A DNA stretch of 52,952 nucleotides, from contig CAMYJV010000002.1 of NCBI GenBank assembly GCA_947258805.1, forward strand, positions 1 to 52,952, in the 5' to 3' direction. Shown here one piece after another: positions 52,673 through 52,952 of this stretch. Source of the stretch: an uncultured Gammaproteobacteria bacterium. GTDB lineage: Bacteria; Pseudomonadota; Gammaproteobacteria; GCA-2729495. Positions within the stretch are counted from its first letter, which is position 1; the number at the start of each line of letters is the position of its first letter. The translations under genes and the position numbers were made by a program. The notes beneath the pieces are model-generated. The model made no database searches and was not told the DNA's origin. It saw only the letters and a list, made by a program, of their open reading frames with translations.

Positions 52673-52951
52673 ATGATACGGAGCTTCAGACATAAGGGGC
52701 TGCAACGCTTCTTCGTCAAAGGCTCCAAGTCAGGCGTTCAAGCCGCCCACAGGCAACGCTTGCGGCTAATCCTGGGTCGGTTGCACGCAGCAACATCACC
52801 ACAGGATATGGATCTCCCTGGGCTCTACCTGCACCAGCTCAAGGGGAGGTACCGCGGCCGTTGGTCGGTCCGAGTCAGCGGCAATTGGCGCCTAACTTTC
52901 AAGTTTGAGGGCCCCGACGCAGTTGAGGTCGACTACGAGGATTACCACTGA
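52673..52951 (+). CDS. higB: HigB-like RelE-superfamily toxin
   Basis: 92-residue ribosome-dependent mRNA interferase of the HigB type. The start is MIRSFRHKGLQRFFVKGSKSG; HKGLxxFF is the family hallmark. The middle contains HRQRLRLILGRLHAAT, the C-terminal part MDLPGLYLHQLKGRYRGRWSVRVSGNWRLTFKF and a DAVEVDYEDYH end. HigB toxins precede their HigA antitoxin, which is expected just beyond 52952 and cannot be seen here. The AT-richer context and position beside a decayed integrase fit a cassette-borne or stabilising module. Confidence 0.88.
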   Translation: MIRSFRHKGLQRFFVKGSKSGVQAAHRQRLRLILGRLHAATSPQDMDLPGLYLHQLKGRYRGRWSVRVSGNWRLTFKFEGPDAVEVDYEDYH

Positions 52952-52952
52952 G

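Overview
The window is GC-rich, densely coded, and reads as an oligotrophic or marine-type gammaproteobacterial chromosome, close to the Xanthomonadales/Woeseiales style. The evidence is the conserved priA-argS-SPOR and def-fmt-rsmB / LysM-dprA-smg-topA-tsaC-aroE neighbourhoods, an NtrY/NtrX pair downstream of rsmB, three TonB-dependent receptors in 53 kb, a VPLPA-type C-terminal sorting protein and REP-like GTGGGAGCGGCTTTAGCCGCGAT repeats. No rRNA, tRNA or CRISPR array was recognised.

Layout. (1) 227-2101, minus: a translationally coupled operon of an ECF-type sigma factor, a small membrane protein that may be its anti-sigma factor, a tiny secreted acidic protein and a DUF3106 repeat protein. 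(2) 2219-2465: an AT-rich intergenic region with three DnaA-box-like 9-mers in front of priA. (3) 2466-9265, plus: priA, argS, a SPOR protein, a CapA-like lipoprotein and a PLP-dependent enzyme. (4) 9405-16550, plus: a TonB-dependent receptor with a terminator, then a FecI/FecR/STN-receptor surface-signalling unit. (5) 16576-20132, minus: a ferric-reductase-like membrane protein, a small orphan, a VPLPA-CTERM exported protein, an STN+HEAT protein and a secreted beta-rich protein. (6) 20300-28101: an SDR enzyme, then (minus) def-fmt-rsmB-DUF4390-ntrY-ntrX. (7) 28308-34268, plus: LysM protein, dprA, smg, topA, tsaC. (8) 34399-39335: a large plant-type subtilase, a REP-like inverted repeat, tag (minus) and aroE. 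(9) 39501-46643, plus: a TonB receptor, a TPR-sulfotransferase, an unknown protein, an unknown six-TM protein, an orphan FetB-like permease, a small PLDc_N membrane protein and a TauE/SafE permease. (10) 46650-51933: gor (minus), an oligopeptidase A gene broken by an in-frame TGA, xth and an HD-domain protein. (11) 51963-52951: a wrecked integron integrase followed, on the cassette side, by a HigB-type toxin gene with a palindromic operator; the window ends before the antitoxin.

Systems. The housekeeping parts cover replication restart, tRNA charging, initiator formylation and deformylation, rRNA methylation, t6A synthesis, DNA topology, DNA uptake and repair. The accessory parts are outer-membrane import and signalling, exported proteins, and a decayed integron. 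The observations I find most worth checking are the DnaA-box cluster beside priA, dprA lacking a canonical start behind a near-perfect Shine-Dalgarno, NtrX lacking the sigma-54 activator motifs, the nonsense codon in opdA, the integron remnant with a toxin cassette, and the receptor-sulfotransferase operon with two unrecognised proteins. None of these is proven to be a new system.
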